This document shows, piece by piece, positions 1 to 10,514 of a DNA stretch of 64,000 nucleotides; position 1 is the stretch's first letter; the number at the start of each line of letters is the position of its first letter. The stretch lies in NCBI RefSeq assembly GCF_021117365.1, contig NZ_CP088262.1:2437001-2501000 (forward strand), in the 5' to 3' direction. A program made the position numbers and the translations under genes. The notes under the pieces are model-generated. The model did no database searches, was not told the DNA's origin, and saw nothing but the letters and a program-made list of their open reading frames with translations. Source of the stretch: Nocardioides sp. cx-173 (GTDB lineage Bacteria; Actinomycetota; Actinomycetes; Propionibacteriales; Nocardioidaceae).

Positions 1-186
1 GATCTGGGTGTCGGGGCGCTCCGACTCGAGGTGCAGCAGCTGGGCGATGACGACGTTGGCCACGCCGTCGTCGATCTCGGTCCCGACGTAGACGATGCGG
101 TCGCTCAGCAGCCGGCTGTAGATGTCGACGGCCCGCTCGCCGCGCGGGGTCTTCTCGACGACGCTGGGGATCGGGTAGCTGCTCAT
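1..186 (-). CDS. clpP1: ATP-dependent Clp protease proteolytic subunit ClpP1 (C-terminus outside window)
   Basis: The visible 62 residues begin [20 protein letters not shown] and continue through the segment [23 protein letters not shown], the conserved first part of the ClpP fold. The rest, including the catalytic triad, lies beyond the window edge. ClpP forms a tetradecameric cytoplasmic serine protease that degrades substrates unfolded by ClpX or ClpC. The ATG at 186-184 overlaps the TGA of the upstream clpP by 4 bp, so the two are co-translated. A tandem clpP1-clpP2 pair is typical of actinobacteria, where the active protease is a mixed double ring. The assignment to ClpP1 follows from position only. 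Confidence 0.93.
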   Translation of the reverse strand, partial: MSSYPIPSVVEKTPRGERAVDIYSRLLSDRIVYVGTEIDDGVANVVIAQLLHLESERPDTQI

Positions 187-803
187 CGGTGGATCCCGAA
201 GCTCGCGCTGCCACGGGCCGGCGTGACGGCCTCGAGGTCGGTCAGGACTTCGTCGACGAAGCCGTAGGCGCGCGCCCCCTCGGCGGTGAACCACCGGTCG
301 CGCAGGGCGTCCTGCTCGACCTTCTCCACCGGCTGGCCGGTGTGCTCGGCGATGAGCCCCATCACCACGTTCTTGGTGTGCTCGAGGTTCTCTGCCTGGA
401 TCTCGATGTCGATGGCGGTGCCGCCGATGCCGGCGGAGCCCTGGTGCATCAGCACCCGGGAGTGCGGCAGCGCGTAGCGCTTGCCGGGCGCGCCGGCCGA
501 GAGCAGGAACTGGCCCATGCTCGCCGCGAGGCCCAGCGCCAGCGTGCTGACGTCGTTGGGGATGAGTCGCATGGTGTCGTAGATCGCCAGCCCGGAGGAG
601 ACCGAGCCGCCGGGCGAGTTGATGTAGAGGCTGATGTCGCGGTGCGGGTCCTCGGCGGAGAGCAGGAGCAGCTCGGCGCACAGGCGGTTGGCGATCGCGT
701 CGTCGACCTCCTGGCCGAGGACGATGATCCGCTGCTGGAGCAGCCGGCCGGTCAGCTGGTCGTCGTAGGAGCCGGTCAGGGCCGGAGTGGCGGGAGTGGT
801 CAT
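183..803 (-). CDS. clpP2: ATP-dependent Clp protease proteolytic subunit ClpP2
   Basis: This 206-residue protein has the full ClpP length. The serine protease triad is readable: Ser95 in GLAASMGQF, His120 in SRVLMHQG and Asp169 in LRDRWF. The motif INSPGGSV at about 61-68 lines the oxyanion region. It is a subunit of the cytoplasmic Clp protease, which works with ClpX/ClpC ATPases in protein quality control. The ATG at 803 is preferred because upstream in-frame sequence (to 1034) runs antisense into map and has no ClpP character. It is first in a unit with the next clpP, overlapping it by 4 bp, and is divergent from map with 91 bp between them. Confidence 0.95.
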   Translation of the reverse strand: MTTPATPALTGSYDDQLTGRLLQQRIIVLGQEVDDAIANRLCAELLLLSAEDPHRDISLYINSPGGSVSSGLAIYDTMRLIPNDVSTLALGLAASMGQFLLSAGAPGKRYALPHSRVLMHQGSAGIGGTAIDIEIQAENLEHTKNVVMGLIAEHTGQPVEKVEQDALRDRWFTAEGARAYGFVDEVLTDLEAVTPARGSASFGIHR

Positions 804-894
804 GGCGCCAGCCTGTCCGGCGTACGCCGTGGGAGCCAGGGAATCTGCCGAGGGCGGTTCTGCCGTCAGCGGCAGGACTCCGTAGGCTCGTGAC

Positions 895-1662
895 GTGATC
901 GAGCTCCGTACCCCGACCCAGATCGAGCAGATGCGTCCCGCCGGCCGCTTCGTCGCCTCGGTCATCACCGCGCTGTCCGAGAAGGCCGACGTCGGGGTCA
1001 ACCTGCTCGAGCTGGACGCGCTGGCCCACGACATGATCCGCGCCGCGGGAGCCGAGTCCTGCTACATCGACTACCACCCGTCCTTCGGCGCCATGCCGTT
1101 CGGCAAGGTGCTGTGCACCTCGGTCAACGACGCGGTCCTGCACGGCCTCCCCCACGACTACGTGCTGCAGGACGGCGACCTGCTCTCGGTCGACTTCGCC
1201 GCCAGCGTCGACGGGTGGGTGGCCGACTCCGCGCTGTCCGTCGTCGTCGGCACCCCGCGCCAGGAGGACCTCGACCTGATCGAGACCACCGGCCGCGCGC
1301 TCGACGCGGGCATCGCGGCCGCGACGGTCGGCAACCGGATCGGCGACATCTCCGCCGCGATCGGCGGGGTCGCGCACGACGCCGGCCTGCGGGTCAACCT
1401 GCAGTTCGGCGGCCACGGCGTCGGTCGCACCATGCACGGAGACCCGCACATCGCCAACGACGGGCGCGCCGGCCGCGGTCTCAAGCTCCGCCCCGGCCTC
1501 GTCATCGCGATCGAGCCGTGGTTCCTGCACACCACCGACGAGATCTACATCGACAAGGACGGCTGGACGATCCGCAGCCAGGACGGCTCCCGCGGGGCGC
1601 ACATGGAGCACACCGTCGCCATCACCGCCGACGGCCCGCTCATCCTGACCGCCCGGGACTGA
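895..1662 (+). CDS. map: Type I methionine aminopeptidase
   Basis: This 255-residue cytoplasmic metalloprotease removes the initiator methionine from nascent proteins. The five metal ligands of the pita-bread fold are present: Asp100 and Asp111 ([16 protein letters not shown]), His174 ([10 protein letters not shown]), Glu207 (IAIEPWF) and Glu239 (HMEHT). The substrate-binding His83 lies in NDAVLHGLP. It lacks the N-terminal zinc-finger or SH3-ligand extension of some MetAPs. The start is a GTG 91 bp from the divergent clpP2 start. The next gene, recQ, runs convergently and ends 10 bp away. Actinobacteria usually carry several map paralogues, so the number suffix cannot be set. Confidence 0.95.
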   Translation: MIELRTPTQIEQMRPAGRFVASVITALSEKADVGVNLLELDALAHDMIRAAGAESCYIDYHPSFGAMPFGKVLCTSVNDAVLHGLPHDYVLQDGDLLSVDFAASVDGWVADSALSVVVGTPRQEDLDLIETTGRALDAGIAAATVGNRIGDISAAIGGVAHDAGLRVNLQFGGHGVGRTMHGDPHIANDGRAGRGLKLRPGLVIAIEPWFLHTTDEIYIDKDGWTIRSQDGSRGAHMEHTVAITADGPLILTARD

Positions 1663-1672
1663 CCCCTCCGCC

Positions 1673-3487
1673 TCAGCCGGCGACGACCTCGAGCAGCTGC
1701 TCGCCCCACTTGTCGAGCTTGCCCGCGCCGATGCCCGAGATCGTGGCGAGCTCGTCGAGCGAGGCCGGGGTCATCGCGGCGACGCTGCGCAGGGTGGCGT
1801 CGTGGAAGACGACGTACGCCGGGAGGCCGGCGTCCTTGGCGGTGGCGGCCCGCCAGGCGCGCAGCCGCTCGAACAGCTCCTCGCCGGGGGTGTCCAGGGG
1901 TACGGCGCCGGCGACCTTGCTCTTGGCGGCCCGCCGCCGGCTCGGCGCCCGGGTCTCGGTGCGCAGGGAGACCGCCCGCTCCCCGCGCAGCACGGCGTGG
2001 GACTCCTCGGTCAGCTCGAGGGTGCCGTAGCCGTCGGTGCCGACCGCGAGCAGGCGCTGGGCCAGGAGCTGGCGGACGACGCCGCGCCAGCCCGCCTCGT
2101 CGAGCTCGGTCCCGATGCCGAACACTGTGAGCGAGTCGTGCCCCAGCGAGGTGACGCGCTCGGTGGCCCGGCCGAGCAGGATGTCGATGACGTGCCCGGC
2201 GCCGTAGCGCTGCCGGCGCTGCGCGAGGCGCACCACGGCCGAGAGCAGCTTCTGTGCGGGGACCGTCCCGTCGAAGGTCGCCGGCGGGGTGAGGCAGGTG
2301 TCGCAGTTGCCGCAGGGCTCGCCGTCCTGACCGAAGTAGGCCAGAAGCTGCCGGCGGCGGCACTCCGCGGTCTCGCACAGCGCGAGCATGGCGTCGAGGT
2401 GCTGGCCCAGGCGCCGGCGGTGGGCGGTGTCGCCCTCGGAGGTGTCGATCATCTTGCGCTGCTGGACCACGTCGGCCAGGCCGTAGGCCAGCCACGCGGT
2501 CGCCGGCAGCCCGTCGCGGCCCGCGCGGCCGGTCTCCTGGTAGTAGCCCTCGACCGACTTGGGCAGGTCCAGGTGCGCCACGAACCGCACGTCCGGCTTG
2601 TCGATGCCCATGCCGAACGCGATCGTGGCCGTGATGACGAGCCCGGGCTCGCGCAGGAAGCGGCGCTGGTGGTCCGCGCGCACGCGGGCGTCCAGGCCGG
2701 CGTGGTACGGCAGCGCCGGGATGCCCTGGGCGGTGAGGTACTGCGCGGTCTGCTCCACGGACTTGCGGGAGAGGCAGTAGACGATGCCCGAGTCGCCGGC
2801 GTGCTCGGTGCGCAGCAGGTGCAGGAGCTGGGCGCGCGGGTTGTCCTTGCCGACGATGCGGTACTCGATGTTGGGGCGGTCGAAGCTCGACACGAACTGC
2901 GCGGCGTCGGTGAGGCCGAGCCGCGTGACGATCTCGCGCCGCGTCGCGTCGGTGGCCGTGGCGGTCAGAGCCACGCGCGGCACCTCCGGCCACCGCTCGC
3001 CCAGCACGCTGAGCGTGAGGTAGTCGGGCCGGAAGTCGTGGCCCCACGAGGAGACGCAGTGGGCCTCGTCGATGGCGAACAGCGCGACCCTGCCGCGGCC
3101 GAGCAGCGCGAGCGTGTCGGGCACCGAGAGTCGCTCGGGGGCGAGGTAGAGCAGGTCGAGCTCCCCGGCGACGTACGCCTCCTCGACGGCGCGCCGCTCC
3201 GGCAGCGTCTGGGTGGAGTTGAGGTACGCCGCCCGGACGCCGAGCGCGTCGAGGGCGTCGACCTGGTCGGCCATGAGCGCGATCAGAGGTGAGATCACCA
3301 CCCCCGTGCCCTCACGGACCAGCGCCGGGACCTGGTAGCACAGCGACTTCCCGCCGCCGGTCGGCATCAGCACCAGCGCGTCGTCACCGCGGACCAGGGT
3401 GTCGATGATCGCGGCCTGCTCGCCCCGGAACGACTCGTAGCCGAAGACCGTGCTCAGCACCTCGGCCGGCGTCCGCACAGAACTCAT
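1673..3487 (-). CDS. recQ: ATP-dependent DNA helicase RecQ
   Basis: This 604-residue superfamily 2 3'-5' DNA helicase acts in recombination and replication-fork repair. Walker A reads [12 protein letters not shown], the DEAH box lies in [19 protein letters not shown], and motif VI reads [11 protein letters not shown] RecQ zinc-binding domain follows, with cysteines in CRRRQLL, CGNCDTC and an upstream Cys. An RQC winged helix comes next, and a C-terminal HRDC domain (from about residue 525, ending [17 protein letters not shown]) completes the standard RecQ layout. The ATG at 3487 is chosen because the 44 upstream in-frame residues are low-quality intergenic sequence. It stands alone, convergent with map. 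Confidence 0.94.
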   Translation of the reverse strand: MSSVRTPAEVLSTVFGYESFRGEQAAIIDTLVRGDDALVLMPTGGGKSLCYQVPALVREGTGVVISPLIALMADQVDALDALGVRAAYLNSTQTLPERRAVEEAYVAGELDLLYLAPERLSVPDTLALLGRGRVALFAIDEAHCVSSWGHDFRPDYLTLSVLGERWPEVPRVALTATATDATRREIVTRLGLTDAAQFVSSFDRPNIEYRIVGKDNPRAQLLHLLRTEHAGDSGIVYCLSRKSVEQTAQYLTAQGIPALPYHAGLDARVRADHQRRFLREPGLVITATIAFGMGIDKPDVRFVAHLDLPKSVEGYYQETGRAGRDGLPATAWLAYGLADVVQQRKMIDTSEGDTAHRRRLGQHLDAMLALCETAECRRRQLLAYFGQDGEPCGNCDTCLTPPATFDGTVPAQKLLSAVVRLAQRRQRYGAGHVIDILLGRATERVTSLGHDSLTVFGIGTELDEAGWRGVVRQLLAQRLLAVGTDGYGTLELTEESHAVLRGERAVSLRTETRAPSRRRAAKSKVAGAVPLDTPGEELFERLRAWRAATAKDAGLPAYVVFHDATLRSVAAMTPASLDELATISGIGAGKLDKWGEQLLEVVAG

Positions 3488-3564
3488 GGCGACCATCGTG
3501 CCGTGTCCCGCCGACGTCACCCGCATCCCACCCCGGCTTGCGGTACATCGTCGGCTCACCGGGC

Positions 3565-3622
3565 CTCGACAGGCTCCGTCACGACCTCGCAAGCTCGGTC
3601 GTGGTCGCCGCTCGACCACCGA
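3565..3622. repeat. Intergenic inverted-repeat sequence, Ser/Arg-codon-like (CTCGAC...CGACCACCGA)
   Basis: This short sequence lies between recQ and cyp125. It starts CCTCGACAGGCTC, holds a small hairpin (ACGACC 3581-3586 with GGTCGT 3597-3602) and ends CTCGACCACCGAC. A related sequence occurs at 26622-26660, between hsaG and hsaF. It could act as a bidirectional terminator for the recQ promoter-proximal region and the cyp125 3' end. The relation between the two copies is loose, and the function is an inference. Confidence 0.35.
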
Positions 3623-3649
3623 CGATCGGGTCTGCTGGCGCGGCCCCGA

Positions 3650-6213
<2,564 letters not shown>

Positions 6214-6226
6214 GGTCCGCGCGGCG

Positions 6227-6296
6227 CGAGATTCACCGGCTAGGCGGTGAAACTCGTGCCTACGACATGCAGTTGCATGAAAGGAGCGCGAGTTTC
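6227..6296. repeat. Palindromic array, left end of the nuclease-carrying element
   Basis: Four parts follow in order. First is a 30 nt hairpin at 6227-6256 (arms CGAGATTCACCG and CGGTGAAACTCG). Then come 9 nt, a 14 nt palindrome at 6266-6279 (CATGCA-GT-TGCATG) and 7 nt. Last is the arm CGCGAGTTTC at 6287-6296, whose partner GAAACTCGCG lies 2.4 kb away at 8736-8745. The interrupted nuclease gene starts 16 bp after this arm with its stop codon. The array at 8736-8805 is the mirror image with identical spacing. See the copies at 36224 and 41973. Confidence 0.85.
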
Positions 6297-7155
6297 CTAC
6301 CTGAAGTAGCCGTCACGCGGCGTGGACGAGCAGCCGCCGGACCCGTGCCTCCGTCTGGGCGGGACGATCCAGGTCACTCCAGACCGGCCGGATCATCCGG
6401 AAGCCGGTGAGCTCACGCAGCTCGTCCTCGCGCTGCTTCTCCGCGAACACCACGTCGGCCGCAGAAGCCCCCGGCTTGAGCAGCCTCCCGTACTTGACGA
6501 ACCCGTCGAACTCCGCCATGAGCCCGTGCTCGGGCCACGCGAAGTCCACGATGCCGACGAGCCGGTCGCCATCCCAGACCGGCCACTGCAGCACCGGCCG
6601 CGGGAGTCCCGCTCGCCACAGCAGGTAGAGAAACCGACTCTCCCCGACGCTCTCGAGCCGTCCATCGGCGAGCAGTACGACCAGGCGGACCGCGATCATG
6701 TGCGGCCACCGCTGCATCTCGGTGTAGCGCTCCATGAGCAGCTCAGGGGTGGTGAGGCCCTGGTGGAGATACCAGCTGGTGAGCACCAGTCCCGGCTCCG
6801 TCGCGATCCGCGAGCACGTGTCCAGGACCGTCCGCGTGGGCGTGGTCGCCCACGAGCCCCCGTCGCGACGCAGGTCCCCGACACGGAGGTCACCACCGTG
6901 GTGCACCACTCCGGCTGAGCGGCGGCCACCACCGACCAGGTGCGTGAGGTGCACCGAGCTCAGGTCGAGCCCCCAGTCGGGGGCGCCGTCCAGCATTGCC
7001 TGACTGGCATGCGAGAGGGCGACGTGCTGGCCGTACTGATCGAGGACCGCCCGACTCAGGACGACGTGCCGCTCGCGCCGGCCCAGGGTGGCCCACTGAT
7101 CGCACGGCGCGTAGGCCCCTTGACGAATACGGCAGATGACTCCGGCGCGCACCAG

Positions 7156-7163
7156 GCGCCGCA
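7156..7163. repeat. Target site duplication, left copy (GCGCCGCA)
   Basis: The sequence GCGCCGCA directly precedes the left end of the IS and is repeated at 8564-8571 directly after its right end. Eight base pairs is a typical duplication for IS256-family insertion. Confidence 0.9.
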
Positions 7164-7195
7164 GACAGAGCCCCGCGGGGTGGTGGGCTTTGAGG
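7164..7195. repeat. IS left terminal inverted repeat
   Basis: This end starts GACAGAGCCCCG and ends GGTGGTGGGCTTTGAGG. Its inner part matches the reverse complement of the right end at 8532-8563, in which GTGGTGGG and TTTGAGG are identical. It lies 13 bp outside the transposase stop codon. Confidence 0.85.
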
Positions 7196-7208
7196 TGATC
7201 CTCAGTGC

Positions 7209-8443
7209 CTACACGTCGCTGCTCTCGATGGCGGCGACGGAGTCAGTATCGCTGGTGTCGTAGAGCTTGGCCATAGACCCCTCGGACAGGTAGCGGCGGT
7301 CGCCGGCGATCCACTCGTCGTGCATGTCGATCAGCACCGCCCCGACAAGGCGGATGACCGCGGCGGCGTTGGGGAAGATGCCCACGACCCGGGAGCGGCG
7401 CTTGATCTCCTTGTTGACCCGCTCGAGGGGGTTGGTGGACCAGATCTTGCGCCAGTGCTCGCGCGGGAACGCAGTGAACGCGGCACCTCGGCCTTCGCGT
7501 CGTCCATCAGGGGCCCGAGCTTGGGAAACCGGGCGGCGAGCTCGTCGCGGGTTCTGTCCCACGCCGCGTGACGTCCTCGGCGGTGGGTTGGGCAAAGATC
7601 ATCCGGAACGCAGTCGCCACCAGCTCGGCCATTGGCCCTTGGGCACGTGCGCGAGCAGGTTGCGGGCGAAGTGGACCCGACACCATCTGTGCGCGACACC
7701 TGGAAGGCCCGCTTCCAACGCCTTGACCGGCCGGAGTGCTGGTCGCTGATCACCAGCCGCACCCCGGCCAGGCCGCGTTGCTTGAGGCTGAGCAGGAAGC
7801 TGCGCCAGAAGATCTCGTCCTCGCTGTCACCGACGTCCAGGCCGAGGATCTCTCGCTCGCCGGTCGCGGTGACGCCAGTGGCGACGATGACGGCCATCGA
7901 CACGACCTGGCCGCCCTTGCCGGGGCGTTGCGGACGTGGAGGTAGGTCGCATCCAGGTAGATGTAGGGGAACTCGACGTGATCCAGAGTCCGGGTGCGGA
8001 ACGCGCCGACGGTCTCGTCCAGGCCGGCGCAGATCCGCGAGACCTCGGACTTGCTGATCCCGGCCCCGCCCATCGCTTCGACCAGGTCGTCGACGCTGCG
8101 GGTGCTGATGCCGTGGACGTAGGCCTCCATCACCACCGCGTACAACGCTTGGTCGATGCGGCGGCGGGGCGAGGATGATCGGGAAGAACGACCCCTTGCG
8201 CAGCTTCGGGATCCGCAGCTCGACGTCGCCGGCCTTGGTGGTCAGCATCCGCGGCCGGTGGCCGTTGCGCTCAGTGACGCGGCCATCGGTGCGCTCATAC
8301 GGTGCGGCACCGATCCGTTCGGCGGCTTCGAGCTCAATCAACTCCTGAAGCGCGACCCGGACCGAGTCGCGGACCAGATCGGCGCCATCACCGGCACGGA
8401 ACGCCTCGAGGAGTTCGGACAGGGCAGACTGTGGCAAGGCCAT
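7209..8443 (-). pseudogene. IS256-family (mutator type) transposase, multiply frameshifted
   Basis: The start (MALPQSALSELLEAFRAG, ATG at 8443) and end (7209) enclose about 411 codons, the full length of an IS256 transposase. No single frame spans it. Recognisable pieces lie in three frames: N-terminus to about 8165, then RIDQALYAVVMEAYVHG to LDATYLHVRN, then GGQVVSMAVIVATG to VISDQHSG, then VHFARNLLAHVPKG, then EHWRKIWSTNPLERVNKEIKRR to the end. The DDE residues are visible in LDATY, VISD and NPLERVNKEI. At least five small indels are needed to rebuild it, so it is inactive unless the sequence has local errors. It is oriented the same way as the gene it interrupts. Confidence 0.9.
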
Positions 8444-8531
8444 CGGTGGCTCTCCTTCAATGTGTCTCTTGGTCGATACACACCGAAGATCCCGCCGATG
8501 GCCGTCTACGTCTTCACGCCTCGCCGCCAGC

Positions 8532-8563
8532 CCTCAAACCCCACCACTCCCCGGGACTCTCCT
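8532..8563. repeat. IS right terminal inverted repeat
   Basis: On the minus strand this end reads AGGAGAGTCCCG and then GTGGTGGGGTTTGAGG, matching the left end at 7164-7195 in 25 of 32 positions. It is followed at once by the second target duplication copy at 8564-8571. Confidence 0.85.
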
Positions 8564-8571
8564 GCGCCGCA
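8564..8571. repeat. Target site duplication, right copy (GCGCCGCA)
   Basis: This is the second copy of the 8 bp duplication, directly after the right IS end. Its codon phase matches the left copy, which is why excision restores the AbiEi-like reading frame. Confidence 0.9.
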
Positions 8572-8735
8572 ACGCATCATCGTCGACGCCGAGCCTCACG
8601 GCATCCCGTCGCAGCAGGTATCCATGGGGCTCCGCAAGGCCCATCAGCACGTCGAGCATGAGATGAGGATTCCCAGCCCGGCAGGCACTCCAATCCCGCG
8701 GCCTCCAGGCTGTGGATAGACCTTGCTGGTCGTAC

Positions 8736-8805
8736 GAAACTCGCGCTGGTGTCATGCAGTTGCACGCCTCAAGCACGAGATTCACCGGGTAGGCGGTGAA
8801 ACTCG
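8736..8805. repeat. Palindromic array, right end of the nuclease-carrying element
   Basis: This is the mirror image of 6227-6296. The arm GAAACTCGCG is at 8736-8745, then 7 nt, a 14 nt near-palindrome CATGCAGTTGCACG at 8753-8766, 9 nt, and a 30 nt hairpin at 8776-8805 (arms CGAGATTCACCG and CGGTGAAACTCG). It lies 76 bp upstream of the interrupted gene's start and 7 bp past the stop of the next SDR gene, which it may also terminate. Confidence 0.85.
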
Positions 8806-8811
8806 CGCCCC

Positions 8812-9708
8812 TCAAACGCCGTAGACCGGCTCGGGGGCGGGGGCGGCGGCGAGCAGGTCGCGCAGGGCGGGGCCGACCGCGGCGGCGTCCCAGCGCCGGC
8901 CGAGGTCGCGGGCCGGGCCGTGGGACCAGGCGTTCTCGACGGTGATCCGTCCGCCGTCGACCTCGATGACCCGGCCGGTGACGTCCGCGGAGTCGACCGA
9001 GGCGAGCCAGGCCACGATCGGCGAGTTGTCCTCGGGCAGCGCCATGGCGGAGGTGTCGAAGGCCCCCTCGGTCATCCGGGTGCGCGCGACCGGCGCGATG
9101 GCGTTGACGGTGACGCCATAGCGTCCCAGCTCCTGCGCCGCGACGAGGGTGAGACCGGCGATGCCGGCCTTGGCGGCGGAGTACGTCGCCTGGCCGACGG
9201 AGCCCTGGAGTCCGGCGCCCGACGACGTGTTGACCACGCGGGCGGCGCGCTGGCGGCCCGCCTTGGCCTCGGCGCGCCAGTAGGCGCCGGCGTGCCGCAA
9301 CGGCGCGAAGTGCCCCTTCAGGTGCACCCGGATGACCGCGTCCCAGTCCTCCTCCGAGGTGTTGACCAGCATCCGGTCGCGCACGAAGCCGGCGTTGTTG
9401 ACCAGGACGTCCAATCCGCCGAAGGTGTCGAGGGCCTGCTGCACCATGGCCTGCGCCTGGGCGAAGTCGGCGACGTCCGCGCCGTTGGCGACCGCCCGCC
9501 CGCCGGCCGCCTCGATCTCGGCGACGACCTGGTCGGCCGGTGACTCCCCCGCGCCCTCCCCCGGACCCCTCTGGCCGGCGAGCGAGACGCCGTAGTCGTT
9601 GACCACCACGGCGGCGCCGTGCGAGGCCAGCTCGAGGGCGTGCGCCCGGCCGATCCCGCGCCCCGCGCCGGTGACGATCGCGACGCGACCCTCGAGAAGA
9701 CTGCTCAC
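8812..9708 (-). CDS. Short-chain dehydrogenase of steroid C/D-ring catabolism (Rv3548c-like)
   Basis: This 298-residue SDR has the cofactor motif TGAGRGIGRAHAL, the NNAG motif (VLVNNAGFVRD), catalytic Ser in NTSSGAG and the YSAAKAG active-site motif. It is a likely NAD(P)-dependent oxidoreductase acting on a CoA-thioester intermediate of rings C/D. The exact substrate is not settled even for the mycobacterial counterpart. Its GTG start overlaps the stop of the upstream SDR by 4 bp. The pair is divergent from echA20-ipdA-ipdB-ipdC, the order of Rv3548c-Rv3549c versus Rv3550-Rv3553, which are KstR2-controlled in M. tuberculosis. The family resembles peroxisomal multifunctional-enzyme type 2 dehydrogenase domains. 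Confidence 0.85.
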   Translation of the reverse strand: MSSLLEGRVAIVTGAGRGIGRAHALELASHGAAVVVNDYGVSLAGQRGPGEGAGESPADQVVAEIEAAGGRAVANGADVADFAQAQAMVQQALDTFGGLDVLVNNAGFVRDRMLVNTSEEDWDAVIRVHLKGHFAPLRHAGAYWRAEAKAGRQRAARVVNTSSGAGLQGSVGQATYSAAKAGIAGLTLVAAQELGRYGVTVNAIAPVARTRMTEGAFDTSAMALPEDNSPIVAWLASVDSADVTGRVIEVDGGRITVENAWSHGPARDLGRRWDAAAVGPALRDLLAAAPAPEPVYGV

Positions 9709-10469
9709 TGCTGCTCCTTGGTCGCTGCGGAGAGGAAGGCCGGCGGCTCGCCGCCGCCGTGACACTCGATGCTCGCGCCCGAGACGTACGACGCCAGGTC
9801 GCTGGCCAGGAACACCGCGACGTGGCCGACCTCCTCGGGCCGGGCCATGCGACCGAGCGGGATCGTCGCCTCGATCGCGGCCACCTGGGAGTCGTCGCCG
9901 TAGTGGTCGCCGGTGTGCTCGGTGCGGCACAGGCCCACGTCGATTGCGTTGACCCGCACCCGCGGCGCCCACTCGACCGCCAGGGAGCGGGTCAGCGAGT
10001 CGAGCCCGGCCTTCGCGGCGCCGTAGGCCGCCGTGCCCGGCGAGGGGCGCAGCGCCGAGACCGACGAGACGTTGACGATCGCCCCGCCGCAGGGCTGCCG
10101 CTGCATGACCGCGTTGGCGGCCTGGGCGCAGATCAGCGGCGCCAGCAGGTTGAGACCGACCACCTTGTCGTGGAAGTGCGGCGACGCCTCGGCCGCCCGC
10201 GCGTACGGCGCACCGCCGGCGTTGTTGACGAGCACGTCCAGCCGGCCGTGCTCCGCGACGACCGCGTCGACGAGGGCGCGCACGGACTCCGGCTCCCGCA
10301 CGTCGCACACGCGGTGGGCGGCGCCCGGCACCGGCGAGGCGTCCGAGCGCGAGCAGGTCACGACCGTGGCGCCGGCGGCCAGGAACGTCCGGGTGATGCC
10401 CAGCCCGATGCCCTGCGTCCCGCCGGTGACGAGGACGGCCCGTCCGGACAGGTCCAGCGAGAGCGACAT
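9705..10469 (-). CDS. Short-chain dehydrogenase of steroid C/D-ring catabolism (Rv3549c-like)
   Basis: This 254-residue SDR has the Rossmann glycine motif TGGTQGIGLGI, the NNAGG motif, the catalytic serine in NVSSVSA and YGAAKAG as the Tyr-Lys pair. It is a predicted cytoplasmic NAD(P)-dependent dehydrogenase. By position it is the first gene of the leftward half of the KstR2-type divergon and the counterpart of Rv3549c. The start is 15 bp from a KstR2-like palindrome at 10485-10498. The downstream SDR starts inside its stop codon. The role in methylhexahydroindanedione propionate (HIP) degradation follows from synteny; the reaction is not assigned. Confidence 0.85.
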   Translation of the reverse strand: MSLSLDLSGRAVLVTGGTQGIGLGITRTFLAAGATVVTCSRSDASPVPGAAHRVCDVREPESVRALVDAVVAEHGRLDVLVNNAGGAPYARAAEASPHFHDKVVGLNLLAPLICAQAANAVMQRQPCGGAIVNVSSVSALRPSPGTAAYGAAKAGLDSLTRSLAVEWAPRVRVNAIDVGLCRTEHTGDHYGDDSQVAAIEATIPLGRMARPEEVGHVAVFLASDLASYVSGASIECHGGGEPPAFLSAATKEQQ

Positions 10470-10484
10470 GCTGCTAGGCTACCA

Positions 10485-10498
10485 AGCAAGCGTTAGGT
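10485..10498. promoter_or_regulatory. KstR2-like operator in the SDR/echA20 divergent promoter
   Basis: The sequence AGCAAGCGTTAGGT fits the KstR2 consensus AnCAAGnnCTTGnT with two mismatches in the right half. It lies in the 45 bp between the Rv3549c-like SDR and echA20, where KstR2 binds in mycobacteria. KstR2 responds to HIP-CoA. No kstR2 gene is in the window. Confidence 0.6.
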
Positions 10499-10514
10499 TG
10501 CACAGGGAGGACCC

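Larger units (their letters stand above)
7164..8563. mobile_element. IS256-family insertion sequence, 1400 bp
   Basis: The element carries imperfect terminal inverted repeats of about 32 bp (7164-7195 and 8532-8563, 25 of 32 positions matching; the first three bases differ). It is bounded by an 8 bp direct duplication GCGCCGCA (7156-7163 and 8564-8571). Its single gene is a mutator/IS256-type transposase on the minus strand that is broken by frameshifts. The insertion lies inside codons 32-34 of the AbiEi-like gene. Element length, DDE transposase type and duplication length all agree with IS256. The element is probably no longer autonomous. Confidence 0.92.
6313..8659 (-). pseudogene. AbiEi-like N-terminus / PD-(D/E)XK-like nuclease protein, split by an IS
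   Basis: The coding sequence runs 8659-8564 and resumes at 7155-6313. Removing the element at 7164-8563 plus one 8 bp duplication joins residues DDDALRR to LVRAGVICRIRQGAYAP in frame and gives a 312-residue protein. The N-terminus (PHGYLLRRDAVRLGV) is the winged-helix start seen in AbiEi-type antitoxin-domain proteins. The C-terminus has a PD-(D/E)XK or Vsr-like pattern: ESRFLYLL, then GIVDFAWPE, then EFDGFVKYGR, with likely catalytic Asp, Glu/Asp and Lys, followed by EKQREDELR. No AbiEii toxin gene is adjacent. The gene is bracketed by mirror-image palindrome arrays. A separate GTG-started 279-residue product (7152-6313) is conceivable but would lack the N-terminal domain. The precise function is unknown. 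Confidence 0.85.

Noticed and set aside
6313..7152. A complete AbiE-type toxin-antitoxin system
   Set aside because: Only an AbiEi-like N-terminal domain is present, joined to a nuclease-like C-terminus; no AbiEii nucleotidyltransferase gene is adjacent.
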